NCBI RefSeq assembly: GCF_007828835.1
Contig: NZ_VIVL01000016.1
Coordinates: forward strand, 37,763-101,762
From: Variovorax beijingensis
Lineage (GTDB): Bacteria > Pseudomonadota > Gammaproteobacteria > Burkholderiales > Burkholderiaceae_C
Direction of reading: 5' to 3'
DNA length: 64,000 nucleotides
Shown: positions 1 to 8,658 of the stretch, piece by piece
Layout of the letters: each line of letters opens with the position of its first letter
Position numbering within the stretch: position 1 is the first letter of the stretch
Program-made: the position numbers and the translations under genes
The notes under the pieces: model-generated
What the model saw: the letters and a program-made list of their open reading frames with translations, nothing else
Databases searched by the model: none
Told to the model about the DNA's origin: nothing

Positions 1-881
1 AAATCGAGGCCGATGCCAAGACCTTCGAGGACCCGCGCCGCACGCTGATCCAGGCCGAGAAGCGCGCCGTGGCCGAACTGAAGGTGGTCGACGAGCCGGT
101 GACCGTGATCGTCTCGCAGAAGGGCTGGGTGCGTGCGCAGAAGGGCTGGGCCAGCGAGAAGAACGGTGCCAACGGCACTGCGGCGCCCGAATACAGCTTC
201 AAGTCCGGCGACGCGCTCTACGGCGCCTTCGAATGCCGCAGCGTCGACACGCTGCTGGTGTTCGGCTCGGCCAAGGACAAGAGCGTGCGCGTCTACACCG
301 TGCCCGTGGCTTCGCTGCCCGGCGCGCGCGGCGACGGCCAGCCCGTGACCACGCTGATCGAGCTCGATGCCGGCACGCACGTCACGCATTTCTTCGCGGG
401 CCCGGTAGGCGCCAGCCTGCTGCTGGCCAACACCGGCGGCTACGGCTTCATCGCCACCGTCGAGAACATGATGTCGCGCCAGCGCGGCGGCAAGGCCTTC
501 ATCGACGTGGGCGAGGGCGAGCAGCTCTGCCGCCCCTCGCTGGTGGGCGGCGCGAGCGGCGCGGAGCCGATGCCGGCCGCCACGCACGTGGCCTGCGCCT
601 CGACCGGCGGCCGCATCCTGACCTTCGACATTGCCGAGCTCAAGAGCCTGCCCAAGGGTGGCCGCGGGCTCACGCTGATCGACCTCGACGCCAAGGACAC
701 GCTGGCGGGTGCCGCGGCCTACACGCGCAGCGTGAAGATCGAAGGCATCGGCCGCGGCGGCAAGGAGCGCGATGAAACCCTGGAAATCCGCACGCTCAAC
801 AATGCGCGCGGCAGCCGCGCGCGCAAGGGCAAGGCGGCCGACCTCGGCTTCAAGCCGACGGGCATCGTGCGGGTGCTGTGA
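1..881 (+). CDS. parC: DNA topoisomerase IV subunit A, C-terminal part (truncated by window edge)
   Basis: The open frame enters at base 3 with no start codon inside the window and runs to TGA at 879-881. It reads as the C-terminal part of ParC, the DNA-binding and cleaving subunit of topoisomerase IV that decatenates daughter chromosomes. The beginning (IEADAKTFEDPRRTLI, then VDEPVTVIVSQKGWVRAQKG) matches the junction between the coiled-coil/tower region and the beta-pinwheel C-terminal domain. Repeats of pinwheel-blade type (LLLANTGGYGFIATVENM; GGRILTFDIAEL) follow. The catalytic tyrosine domain lies upstream of the window. GyrA is the alternative, but its GyrA-box is not visible and the tail is ParC-like. 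It overlaps the next small gene by one base. Confidence 0.9.
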   Translation, partial: IEADAKTFEDPRRTLIQAEKRAVAELKVVDEPVTVIVSQKGWVRAQKGWASEKNGANGTAAPEYSFKSGDALYGAFECRSVDTLLVFGSAKDKSVRVYTVPVASLPGARGDGQPVTTLIELDAGTHVTHFFAGPVGASLLLANTGGYGFIATVENMMSRQRGGKAFIDVGEGEQLCRPSLVGGASGAEPMPAATHVACASTGGRILTFDIAELKSLPKGGRGLTLIDLDAKDTLAGAAAYTRSVKIEGIGRGGKERDETLEIRTLNNARGSRARKGKAADLGFKPTGIVRVL

Positions 882-1069
882 TGGGCGGCATCGACATCAG
901 CGTCATCGGCCTCGTCGTTGCACTGGTCACGGGCCTTGCCAGCTTCTGGTTCGGCCGCCGCATGCGCCTGAAGCGCGGGGCCAGGAAGCGCGAGAAGGAC
1001 CGCATCGCGGCGCAGGCCAGCGAGACCCGGCAGCAGCGCCGGGCGCGCGAGCGCAAGGAACGCGGCTAG
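881..1069 (+). CDS. small single-pass membrane protein, unknown function
   Basis: A 62-residue protein starting at ATG 881, which shares its A with the parC stop codon; a GTG at 878 is possible but less likely. One hydrophobic segment at about residues 6-25 (ISVIGLVVALVTGLASFWFG) is followed by a very basic tail rich in Arg and Lys that is predicted to be cytoplasmic and coiled. The one-base overlap implies translation coupled to parC. The family is not recognised and no function is claimed. Codon use matches its neighbours, which favours a real gene. Confidence 0.6.
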   Translation: MGGIDISVIGLVVALVTGLASFWFGRRMRLKRGARKREKDRIAAQASETRQQRRARERKERG

Positions 1070-1080
1070 CGCCTGTTTTC

Positions 1081-2184
1081 CTAGCGCAGGCCCTGCCACC
1101 AGCGCTCGTTGGTGCGCGCCTTGCCCACCGTCAGCACCTCGCCGATCACCGGCGTGGCCAGCTCGATCTTCTTTGCCTGCGAAAGATCGGCAATACGGTC
1201 CAGCGGATCGTGCCAGGTGTGGAAGGCGAGGTCGAAGGTGCTGTTGTGCACCGAATAGAGCACCTTGCCGCGCAGGTCCTCGAAGGCCTGCACGCTCTGC
1301 TCGGGCGTCATGTGGACGGCGGGCCAGTAGGCGTCATAGGCGCCGTTTTCCATCAGCGCCAGGTCGAAGCCGCCGAAGCGTTCGCCGATCTGCTTGAAGC
1401 CCGCAAAGTAGCCCGAGTCGCCGCTGTAGAAGATGCGCTGGCCGCCGCTTTGCACCACCCATGAGGCCCACAGTGTGCGGTCGCGGTCGGTCAGCGTTCG
1501 GCCCGAGAAGTGCTGCGCCGGCGTGGCGGTGAGCTTCACGCCGTCGTGTTCGCCGCCTTGCCACCAGTCGAGCTCCGTCACCCGCTCCGCGGGCACGCCC
1601 ATCGCCACCAGCCGCGCGCGCACGCCCAGCGGCACGAAGTAGCGCTGCACGCGCTGCGCGAGGTACTCGATGGTGGCCACGTCGAGGTGGTCGTAGTGGT
1701 CGTGCGAGAGGATCAGGCCTTCGATCGGCGGCAACTGCTCGAGCGTGAGCGGCGGCTTGTGGAAGCGCTTGGGGCCCACAAAGGTGAACGGCGATGCGCG
1801 CTCGCTGAACACCGGGTCGATCAGCCAGTACTTGCCCTGCAGCTTGAGCAGGTGCGACGAATGGCCGAGCCGCACCACGTGGTTGGCCTTGGGGTCGAGC
1901 GCTTCCAGGTCGGCGGTGGCCAGCATGCGCACCGGAATCGGATCGACCGGCACGGTGCCCACCTTGTCGCCGACGATGAAGCGTGACCAGATCCGCCAGC
2001 CGCTGGCCGAAGGCAGCACGTCCGGATTCGGCAGGTTCTGGAAGCTGCAGCCCTTGAACTGCGGCGATGCGTCGTAGCGCGCCTCGCATCCGCTGTTGCT
2101 GGAACAGCCCGCGACCAGTGCGCAGCCGGCCGCAAAGAGCGAGGTGCCATAACTGCGAAGACGGTGCTTCAGAAAGGAGATCAT
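1081..2184 (-). CDS. MBL-fold metallo-hydrolase, lipoprotein (NAPE-PLD/RomA-like)
   Basis: A 367-residue protein with a hydrophobic N-terminus ending in a lipobox (ALVAGC, Cys27), so it is probably a lipoprotein on the periplasmic side. The metallo-beta-lactamase motif H-x-H-x-D-H is complete at His161, His163, Asp165 and His166 (LSHDHYDHLD). Later ligands are plausible at TPAQHFSGR, FYSGDSGYF and YSVHNSTFDL. The order and spacing match COG2220-type hydrolases related to N-acylphosphatidylethanolamine phospholipase D and RomA, which act on phosphodiester or lipid substrates; the real substrate is unknown. It converges on the parC side and diverges from the hydrolase gene at 2383. Confidence 0.8.
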   Translation of the reverse strand: MISFLKHRLRSYGTSLFAAGCALVAGCSSNSGCEARYDASPQFKGCSFQNLPNPDVLPSASGWRIWSRFIVGDKVGTVPVDPIPVRMLATADLEALDPKANHVVRLGHSSHLLKLQGKYWLIDPVFSERASPFTFVGPKRFHKPPLTLEQLPPIEGLILSHDHYDHLDVATIEYLAQRVQRYFVPLGVRARLVAMGVPAERVTELDWWQGGEHDGVKLTATPAQHFSGRTLTDRDRTLWASWVVQSGGQRIFYSGDSGYFAGFKQIGERFGGFDLALMENGAYDAYWPAVHMTPEQSVQAFEDLRGKVLYSVHNSTFDLAFHTWHDPLDRIADLSQAKKIELATPVIGEVLTVGKARTNERWWQGLR

Positions 2185-2382
2185 GGCGAGGTGTTGTCGG
2201 GTTTTTGCGGCGCGAGCTTAGCCGCCGCGTGGCGGCCAATGGTTTCAACGGCAGAAACATTCGGCGCACAGGGGCATTCCCGTGCCGCTTGTCGTAGGCC
2301 ATGCGTTCTATGGCTGCCTGCGGGATCGCGCGGCACACTGAAGCGCGCCACGTTCCGCGGGCTTCAAGGAGGCGATCACACC

Positions 2383-3975
2383 ATGAGCAGCAACCGCTAT
2401 CCCATCATCTACGTGCGCGGCTATGCCATGACAGAGGCCGAGCGCGACGACACCGCCGCCGATCCGTTCTGCGGATTCAACGTGGGCTCCACGGTCTACC
2501 GCGCCACAGTGAAGAAGGATGCGCCGGCGCAGAAGTTCGTCTTCGAATCGCCGGTGGTGCGCCTCCTGGCCGACTTCCAGTACCAGAGCGTCTACCAGAA
2601 CGGCCTGGACATTCTCGACAACGACTGGAAGCCTTCGCCCGACGAAACCGGCAAGGACGTGGACGGCATTCCGGCCGCCTCGATCGTCATCTACCGCTAC
2701 TACGACAGCGGATCCGAATTGCTCGGCGACGGCAAGTCGCGCGACGTGAAGGTGTATGCGCAGGGTCTGAGCAAGCTGATCCTTCGCGTGCGTGACCTGG
2801 TGGCGCTGCGCGAGGGGCCCGCTTTTGCAGCGGCCGATTTCCGCTGCTACCTGGTGGCGCATTCGATGGGCGGGCTGGTGGTGCGTGCCTTCCTGCAGAA
2901 CCCGGCGCTCGGCGATGCGGCGGCGCGCGCCTGCGTCGACAAGGTGTTCACCTACGCCACGCCGCACAACGGCATCGACATGGGCGGCATCAACGTGCCG
3001 GCCTGGCTCACGGCCAACGAGATGAACACCTTCAACCGCGAGCGGATGTCGGAGTTCCTGGCCACGGCGCCGGTCGACGGCCGCATGGACTACCTGCCGG
3101 CGGCCGCATTTCCGGCCGAGCGCTTCTTCTGCATGGTGGGCTCCAACCGCGGCGATTACGAGGCCGCCAAGGGCCTCTCGCGCATGTTCGCGGGCCACGG
3201 CAGCGACGGACTGGTGCGCATCGAGAACGCCTCGCTCTGGTCCATCGACGATGCGAAGCGCAGCAAGCCGGTGGCCACCGCCTACGCCTTTCGTTCGCAC
3301 TCGGGCTACTTCGGCATCGTCAATTCCGAGGAGGCCTACCAGAACCTGGTGCGTTTTCTCTTCGGCGACGTGCGCGTCGATCTCTGGTTCGAGGTCGAGG
3401 GCGTGACCCTGCCGCCGGACCTGCCCAAGGACGCCGATATCGACGCGCTCTACCAGGTCGAGCTTTTGGCCGCGCCGCGCGGCAAGCGCTGGTACCTGAG
3501 CCGGCGCGTGGCCGAAGAGGATTCGCCCGCCTGCCGCACGCACAAGGAGCTGACCGACCCCGAGAAGCCCGAGCGCCGCTCGATCTATCTCTCGACCGTG
3601 TTCCTCGCCAACAAGGCGCGCGTGAAGCAGGACCGGCCGACGCTGGCCTATGCCATGACGCTCGGCGTGCGCGTGCCCGACTACCAGGTGAACAAGAAGT
3701 TCTGGCTCGACGGCCATTACGAAGGCAGCTCGCTGTTCCGCGACACGCTGGTGATCGAGATCGCGCCGCCCCGGGCCGACGACCCGGCGCAGAACTGGAA
3801 CGTGAAGTACGGCTGGCAGACAGACACCGCGGGGCAGGCGTCGCTGCCGATCAGCCCGAAGCAGCTGGCCGACGGCAAGCTGCAGTTCATCGTGCCGCTG
3901 TCGAGCCTGGGCGCGGCACCGGCGGCGCCCGGCATCAGCGGCAAGGTGCGGCTGGAGGTGAGCGCCTGGAGTTGA
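2383..3975 (+). CDS. alpha/beta-hydrolase (PGAP1/lipase-like)
   Basis: A 530-residue protein. ATG 2383 is chosen because AAGGAGG lies at 2367-2373; the frame is open upstream but reads through poor coding sequence. The lipase nucleophile elbow is seen as AHSMGG with Ser161, in a context (CYLVAHSMGGLVVRAF) typical of PGAP1-like and triacylglycerol lipase-type esterases. The first 110 residues hold the expected oxyanion-side start (YPIIYVRGYAM). The C-terminal 200 residues form a separate beta-rich region of unknown role. No signal peptide is visible, so it is probably cytoplasmic. The substrate cannot be told from sequence. It has its own promoter region in the 198-bp divergent gap with the MBL gene. 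Confidence 0.8.
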   Translation: MSSNRYPIIYVRGYAMTEAERDDTAADPFCGFNVGSTVYRATVKKDAPAQKFVFESPVVRLLADFQYQSVYQNGLDILDNDWKPSPDETGKDVDGIPAASIVIYRYYDSGSELLGDGKSRDVKVYAQGLSKLILRVRDLVALREGPAFAAADFRCYLVAHSMGGLVVRAFLQNPALGDAAARACVDKVFTYATPHNGIDMGGINVPAWLTANEMNTFNRERMSEFLATAPVDGRMDYLPAAAFPAERFFCMVGSNRGDYEAAKGLSRMFAGHGSDGLVRIENASLWSIDDAKRSKPVATAYAFRSHSGYFGIVNSEEAYQNLVRFLFGDVRVDLWFEVEGVTLPPDLPKDADIDALYQVELLAAPRGKRWYLSRRVAEEDSPACRTHKELTDPEKPERRSIYLSTVFLANKARVKQDRPTLAYAMTLGVRVPDYQVNKKFWLDGHYEGSSLFRDTLVIEIAPPRADDPAQNWNVKYGWQTDTAGQASLPISPKQLADGKLQFIVPLSSLGAAPAAPGISGKVRLEVSAWS

Positions 3976-4044
3976 AGAAAGCGCCCTCCGGCGGGCACCG
4001 GCGTCATACTCGGGGCGGTCCAGGGTCCTGCCTTCTCCTCCCCC

Positions 4045-4575
4045 ATGAAAACTGCCGTTCTCGTCATCGACATGCAGCGTGGCCTCTATGACGACCTGCC
4101 GCGTCCCCACGAGGCCGCCGAGGTTGCGCAGCGGATCAATGGCCTCACCGCGCGTGCCCGTGCCGCGGGCGTGCCGGTGGCTTTCATCCAGCACGAGAAC
4201 GCCGTCGACCTCGAATTCGATTCCGAGCGCTGGCAGCTTTCCGGCGCGCTGGAGGTCGATCCAGGCGACACCAAGATCCGCAAGGCCACGGCCGATTCGT
4301 TCCTGCGCACGCCGCTGCAGGCATGGCTCGCGGGGCATGGGGTGCAGTGCGTGGTGCTCTGCGGCTACTCGTCGGAGTTCTGCGTGGACACCACCGCGCG
4401 GCGTGCCGCTGCGCTGGGCTACGAGGTCGTGCTCGCGGCCGACGCGCACACCTCGCACGACAAGCCGCACGCCACCGGCGACTTCATCCGCGCCCACCAC
4501 AACGCCACGCTGTCGGACATCACGAGCTTCGGCGTGCCGATCCGCGCGGTGCCCAGCGCGAAGATCGTGTTCTGA
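4045..4575 (+). CDS. isochorismatase-family cysteine hydrolase
   Basis: A 176-residue cytoplasmic hydrolase of the nicotinamidase/isochorismatase superfamily. The catalytic triad is visible: Asp9 in VLVIDMQRG, Lys80 in the TKIRKATADSF region (Lys77 is an alternative), and Cys113 in CGYSSEFCVDTTAR. The family length is normal (about 170-220 residues). Members hydrolyse amide or vinyl-ether bonds in small metabolites; no neighbour points to a substrate. It stands alone, 69 bp after the hydrolase gene, and converges on the CorA-like gene with a 4-bp gap. Confidence 0.85.
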   Translation: MKTAVLVIDMQRGLYDDLPRPHEAAEVAQRINGLTARARAAGVPVAFIQHENAVDLEFDSERWQLSGALEVDPGDTKIRKATADSFLRTPLQAWLAGHGVQCVVLCGYSSEFCVDTTARRAAALGYEVVLAADAHTSHDKPHATGDFIRAHHNATLSDITSFGVPIRAVPSAKIVF

Positions 4576-4579
4576 CCGT

Positions 4580-6280
4580 TCAATCCGCGCCGCGCCGCCA
4601 CACGCGCGCGAGCGCGGCCAGCTTGCCCCTGAAGCTCAGCCGGTCGTTCGACAGCGCGTCGATGAAGTCCGACAGCCGCTGCGACTTCACCATGGTGTAG
4701 ATCGTGAGCCAGGTCGTGAAGACGAACACCACGCCGAACCAGAGCGCCTTGCGCCACAGCGGCGCATCGGCCTCGGCCAGCAGGTTCATGCCGAGGAAGC
4801 CCGTCGTCACCGTGCCGATCAGGCCGAACAGCGTGACCACCGTGAGCCGCACCACGGTACTGGCCTGCCGGCGCAGGCTGTCGGCGTCCAGGTAGGTGTT
4901 CATGTCGGCGATGCGCGCCTTGACCTCGTCGTAGAGTGGGTCGAGCCCGAGGTGCGCGGTGCACATGTGGGAGAGCGCGCGCACCTGCGCCTGCTCCGAG
5001 ATCTCGTGGAACCAGTAGCGGTGCGTGAAGCGCAGGAAGCGCTCGAAGCTCGAACGGATCGCGCGCTTGAACTGCTTCACGCTCGGCGTGCTGTGGATGT
5101 CGAGCCGCTTGAGCGCCTCGACCAGCTGGTCCGAGAACATCAAGAGCGCCGCCTTCTGGAAATGCGCAATCAGGAACAGCAGGAAGTGCTGGTGGCGGAA
5201 CTGCGCGAGCACGCCGCGGTCGCGGCAGCAGAAGAACTCCGAGCGGGCATCGCCCACCACGATCAGCGCATGGCCGTTGCACAGGTAGCGCGTGTTCGGC
5301 GCGGCGCCCGCATCGACCCAGAAGCGGTCGTAGCAGTAGCGGCGTTCGAAGTCCTCCAGATGCTGCTCCGCGTAGGGCAGGTGGGCGCGTTGCGCTGCAT
5401 CGGCCTCGGCGGCGCCGGTGACGAGCCCGAGCCGGATGAAGTCGTTGCGCGAGAGGCGCTTGGGATCGTCGAGCGAAAGGTAGGCCATCAGCGGCATGCG
5501 GTAGTACTCGATCTGCCGGTAGCGCAGCGCGCCGGGCTCGTCGGAATGGTCGCTCACGAGCGGCTGCATCAGGTAGGCCCAGTGGGCCGAGATGCGCGGT
5601 GCGCGGTGCTGGGCCACGTGCGAGAGAAAGGCTTCGCGCTGCTGCGCATCCGAGCGCGCGAGCACACGGCCGTCGGCGGCCAGCCATTCGACGCTGGCCA
5701 TGCAATGCAGCGCGCCGCCCTCGGCGTTCCAGCCCGCGGGGTAGGCGCGGCCGAAGCGGTAGAGCAGGTCCTGCGCCTGTGCAAGGCTCAGGTGGTTGGC
5801 GCCGACCTCCAGGTTCAGCAGCACCACGTCGATGTCGAAGAAGAAATACAGGTCGCAATGCACCACGTCGAGCGTGATCGGCGCGTCGCCCTGCTGTGCC
5901 ACCACGCGCACGGCCGCGATGTCGTGGCGGCGGAAGATGCGCATCGGCGAATCGCCGTCGCTGCCGGTGTCCGCGCCGTCCTTGTTCTTCGAGCGGCCCT
6001 CGCCGTAGAGAAAGCGCTGCACGTAGGGCAGGAAGCTCACGAACTCGTTGTAGTGCCGCTCGTGGAAGCGGCTGCTGTCGCCGGTGTATTCGTCGATCTC
6101 CTCGCGCCAGGGCGAGGCTTCGCCCATCTCGCGCAGCAGGTGCCAGGGGCCGTGGTGCGTGGGCTTGGCGTCAGGCGCCGGCACCAGCCGCAAGGGCCAG
6201 AGCAGGGCCTGCCGGAAATGCTGCACGGCAGGGGGTGCAACTGTCCCTGCGGACGCGATGGCCTCGGATGTATTCAGCAT
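4580..6280 (-). CDS. CorA-like divalent cation transporter family protein (long form)
   Basis: A 566-residue protein with two C-terminal transmembrane segments. The first ends in the signature GMNLL (Gly497-Met498-Asn499) and the second is ALWFGVVFVFTTWLTIYTMV. This is the pore arrangement of CorA/ZntB-type Mg, Co, Ni or Zn channels. The soluble N-terminal part is about 470 residues, well over the roughly 250 of E. coli CorA, and poor in the usual CorA helices, so it is a divergent branch. Transport activity is inferred only from the pore motif. The start codon at 6280 lies 61 bp from the PtxS-type operator of the divergent operon, so both promoters share this short gap. Confidence 0.75.
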   Translation of the reverse strand: MLNTSEAIASAGTVAPPAVQHFRQALLWPLRLVPAPDAKPTHHGPWHLLREMGEASPWREEIDEYTGDSSRFHERHYNEFVSFLPYVQRFLYGEGRSKNKDGADTGSDGDSPMRIFRRHDIAAVRVVAQQGDAPITLDVVHCDLYFFFDIDVVLLNLEVGANHLSLAQAQDLLYRFGRAYPAGWNAEGGALHCMASVEWLAADGRVLARSDAQQREAFLSHVAQHRAPRISAHWAYLMQPLVSDHSDEPGALRYRQIEYYRMPLMAYLSLDDPKRLSRNDFIRLGLVTGAAEADAAQRAHLPYAEQHLEDFERRYCYDRFWVDAGAAPNTRYLCNGHALIVVGDARSEFFCCRDRGVLAQFRHQHFLLFLIAHFQKAALLMFSDQLVEALKRLDIHSTPSVKQFKRAIRSSFERFLRFTHRYWFHEISEQAQVRALSHMCTAHLGLDPLYDEVKARIADMNTYLDADSLRRQASTVVRLTVVTLFGLIGTVTTGFLGMNLLAEADAPLWRKALWFGVVFVFTTWLTIYTMVKSQRLSDFIDALSNDRLSFRGKLAALARVWRRGAD

Positions 6281-6331
6281 CGCGCGAGTGTAGGCAGAAG
6301 GGCTGTCGAAACACTGACCTAGGGAAATCCC

Positions 6332-6361
6332 TGGCTTGGCCTGAAACCGGTTTCATATAAG
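6332..6361 (+). promoter_or_regulatory. putative promoter of the kgu/ABC operon
   Basis: A -10-like TATAAG at 6356-6361 sits 18 bp after a weak -35-like TGGCTT at 6332-6337. The PtxS-type palindrome fills most of the spacer and abuts the -10 box, so a bound repressor would block RNA polymerase. The first gene starts at 6416. Confidence 0.5.
6342..6355. promoter_or_regulatory. PtxS-type operator palindrome
   Basis: The 14-bp sequence TGAAACCGGTTTCA is a perfect palindrome. It is the same as the operator described for the Pseudomonas 2-ketogluconate repressor PtxS (recalled, not searched). It lies just upstream of the operon whose last gene encodes a LacI-family protein, so the repressor and its site are linked. 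No second copy was noticed elsewhere in the window. Confidence 0.85.
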
Positions 6362-6415
6362 CTGCAAGCATTGCTTTCGAGGCATGCGCGCGGCCATGCC
6401 GTGCTCGCCCCACCC

Positions 6416-7087
6416 ATGAACTACCAGTTTCAATTCGACGCCGTCTTCGCTGCCTGGCCGCTGCTGCTCAAGGGCACCTGGATCACGATCCAGCTCTCGC
6501 TCGTGGCCACGCTGCTGGGCCTCGTGGTCGCGATTTTTTGCGCCTGGGGCAAGACCTCGGGGCCGGGCTGGCTGCGCTTCATCGTCAACGCCTACATCGA
6601 GGTGATCCGCAACACGCCGTTCCTCGTGCAGCTGTTCTTCTTTTTCTTCGCGCTGCCGGCCATCGGGCTGCGCTGGTCGCCGCAGACGGCGGCGCTGGTG
6701 GCCATGGTGGTGAACCTTGGCGCCTACGCCACGGAAATCATCCGCGCGGGCATCGAGTCGATTCCCAAGGGGCAGATCGAGGCGGGCAGGGCGCTCAACC
6801 TCAAGCCCTGGGAGATCTTCCGCTTCGTGATCATCAAGCCCGCGCTCAAAGCCATCTACCCGGCGCTCACGAGCCAGTTCATTTTGCTGATGCTGAGCTC
6901 GGCCGTGGTGTCGGTCATCTCGGCCGACGACCTGACCTCGGTGGCCGCCAACCTGCAGTCGCAGACCTTCCGCAGCTTCGAGATCTACATCGTGGTGGCC
7001 GCCATCTACCTGGCGCTGGCGCTGGCCTTCTCGGCGATGTTCAAGCTGATCTACAAGCGCACGCTCAACTACCCGGACCGCCGGTAG
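6416..7087 (+). CDS. ABC transporter permease, polar amino acid (PAAT/HisMQ) type
   Basis: A 223-residue inner-membrane permease beginning at ATG 6416 (MNYQFQFDAV). The frame is open further upstream but would run across the operon leader. It has hydrophobic segments throughout and the family signature for contact with the ATPase (EIIRAGIESIPKGQIEAGRAL, about residues 105-125). The family usually imports polar amino acids and opines. Here it heads an operon of sugar-acid genes behind a PtxS-type operator, so the likely cargo is 2-ketogluconate or a similar sugar acid. It forms the membrane channel with the permease at 7117. Confidence 0.9.
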   Translation: MNYQFQFDAVFAAWPLLLKGTWITIQLSLVATLLGLVVAIFCAWGKTSGPGWLRFIVNAYIEVIRNTPFLVQLFFFFFALPAIGLRWSPQTAALVAMVVNLGAYATEIIRAGIESIPKGQIEAGRALNLKPWEIFRFVIIKPALKAIYPALTSQFILLMLSSAVVSVISADDLTSVAANLQSQTFRSFEIYIVVAAIYLALALAFSAMFKLIYKRTLNYPDRR

Positions 7088-7116
7088 CAGGCCCCAGAGC
7101 GGAGCAGGAAAAAAAC

Positions 7117-7770
7117 ATGCGTACCTTCGGCTTTCCCGAATTCCTTTTCATCCTCGAAGCGGCCAAGTGGACGCTTGCGCTGTCGGCCATCGCCTTCGTG
7201 GGCGGCGCCATCCTGGGGTTGATCATCGCGCTCATGCGCACGTCGGAGTCGGCGTGGGCGCGCGGCGTGTCGACCACCTTCATCCAGATCTTCCAGGGCA
7301 CGCCGCTGCTGCTGCAGCTGTTCCTGGTGTTCTTCGGCGCGCCGGTGCTGGGGCTGGACATCAACCCCTGGGTGGCGGCCGGCGTCGCGCTCATCCTGAA
7401 CAGCGCCGCCTTCCTCGGCGAGATCTGGCGCGGCTGCATCGAGGCCATTCCGCGCGGCCAATGGGAAGCCGCCGAGGCGTTGAGCCTCAAGTACAGCGCC
7501 CGCATGCGCGACGTGGTGCTGCCGCAGGCGCTGAAGATCGCGCTCGCGCCCACGGTGGGCTACGTGGTGCAGATCATCAAGGGCACGTCGCTTGCCGCAA
7601 TCATCGGCTTCGTCGAGGTCACGCGCGCCGGGCAGATCGTCAACAACGCCACCTTCCAGCCGCTGGTTGTGTTCTCGGTGGTGGCTGCCATCTACTTTGC
7701 GATCTGCTGGCCGCTGTCGCTGCTTGCTGCGCGCATGGAGCGCAAGCGTGCCCGTGCGTTGGCCCGCTGA
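7117..7770 (+). CDS. ABC transporter permease, polar amino acid (PAAT/HisMQ) type
   Basis: A 217-residue permease, the heterodimer partner of the one at 6416. ATG 7117 follows a purine-rich stretch (GGAGCAGGAAAAAAAC) that includes the ribosome site. The EAA-loop signature is EIWRGCIEAIPRGQWEAAEAL at about residues 107-127. The C-terminus has the VTRAGQIVNNATF segment common in this family. The gap from the preceding gene is 29 bp and the following gap to the binding protein is 49 bp, T-rich, which may uncouple expression so that more binding protein is made. Confidence 0.9.
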   Translation: MRTFGFPEFLFILEAAKWTLALSAIAFVGGAILGLIIALMRTSESAWARGVSTTFIQIFQGTPLLLQLFLVFFGAPVLGLDINPWVAAGVALILNSAAFLGEIWRGCIEAIPRGQWEAAEALSLKYSARMRDVVLPQALKIALAPTVGYVVQIIKGTSLAAIIGFVEVTRAGQIVNNATFQPLVVFSVVAAIYFAICWPLSLLAARMERKRARALAR

Positions 7771-7819
7771 TTCCTTTCCCTTTCTCATTGCTTCCTTCTT
7801 TATCCAGGAGACACTTTCC

Positions 7820-8626
7820 ATGACCCGTATCACCACCCGCCGCGCAGCGCTGGCAGCCCTCGCATCCCTGGGACTGGGCGCCGCGCTCACCGTGTTCGCA
7901 CCCTTCGCCTCGGCACAGACCGTGGCGGACATCAAGAAGAAGGGCGAGATCACCATCGGCATGCTGGTCGACTTTCCGCCCTACGGCACCACCAATGCGC
8001 AGAACCAGCCCGACGGCTACGACGCCGACGTGGCCAGGCTTCTGGCCAAGGACTGGGGCGTCAAGGCCAACATCGTGCCGGTGACCGGCCCGAACCGCAT
8101 TCCCTTCCTGCTGACCAACAAGGTCGACGTGCTGGTCGCCTCGCTGGCCATCACGCCCGAGCGCGCCAAGCAGGTGCAGTTCTCGCAGCCCTACGCGGCC
8201 GCGACCATCGTGCTGTATGGCGCCACCAAGACGCCCATCAAGGCGGCCGGCGACCTGAAGGGCCTGCGCGTGGGCGTGGCCCGTGCTTCCACGCAGGACG
8301 TGGCCGTGACCAAGGCCGCGCCCGAAGGCACCGAGATCCGCCGCTTCGACGACGACGCCTCGGCCATGCAGGCGCTGATCTCGGGCCAGGTCGACGCGAT
8401 CGGCTGCTCGGTCACCGTGGCGGCGCAGATCGCCAAGCGCGTGCCGGCCGGCACCTACGAAAACAAGTTCACGCTGGTGCAGCAGTCAATGGGCATCGCG
8501 ATGCGCCCGGGCCAGGAAGAGCTGACCAAGGCCGTGAACGAATTCGTCGCGAAGAACACCGCCAACGGCGAGCTCAACAAGCTCTACCAGAAGTGGCTGC
8601 AGGCCGACCTGCCCAAGATGCAGTGA
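7820..8626 (+). CDS. periplasmic substrate-binding protein of PAAT-type ABC importer
   Basis: A 268-residue protein with a signal peptide (residues 1 to about 30, cut after ASAQ; twin Arg near the start makes Tat export possible). ATG 7820 follows AGGAGA at 7807-7812. The mature protein begins TVADIKKKGEITIGML, the usual first strand of family 3 solute-binding proteins, and contains DALVAS-like KVDVLVASLAITPERAKQV. In amino-acid members an Arg in this region grips the ligand carboxylate; a sugar acid also carries a carboxylate, so a 2-ketogluconate ligand is chemically reasonable but unproven. Confidence 0.85.
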   Translation: MTRITTRRAALAALASLGLGAALTVFAPFASAQTVADIKKKGEITIGMLVDFPPYGTTNAQNQPDGYDADVARLLAKDWGVKANIVPVTGPNRIPFLLTNKVDVLVASLAITPERAKQVQFSQPYAAATIVLYGATKTPIKAAGDLKGLRVGVARASTQDVAVTKAAPEGTEIRRFDDDASAMQALISGQVDAIGCSVTVAAQIAKRVPAGTYENKFTLVQQSMGIAMRPGQEELTKAVNEFVAKNTANGELNKLYQKWLQADLPKMQ

Positions 8627-8658
8627 GCCGCCGAGGCTGAAGAAGAAGGAATCCTGGC

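Noticed and set aside
2308..4500. A 730-codon frame on the minus strand
   Set aside because: It is the shadow of the alpha/beta-hydrolase and isochorismatase-family genes, with low-complexity composition and no recognisable domain.
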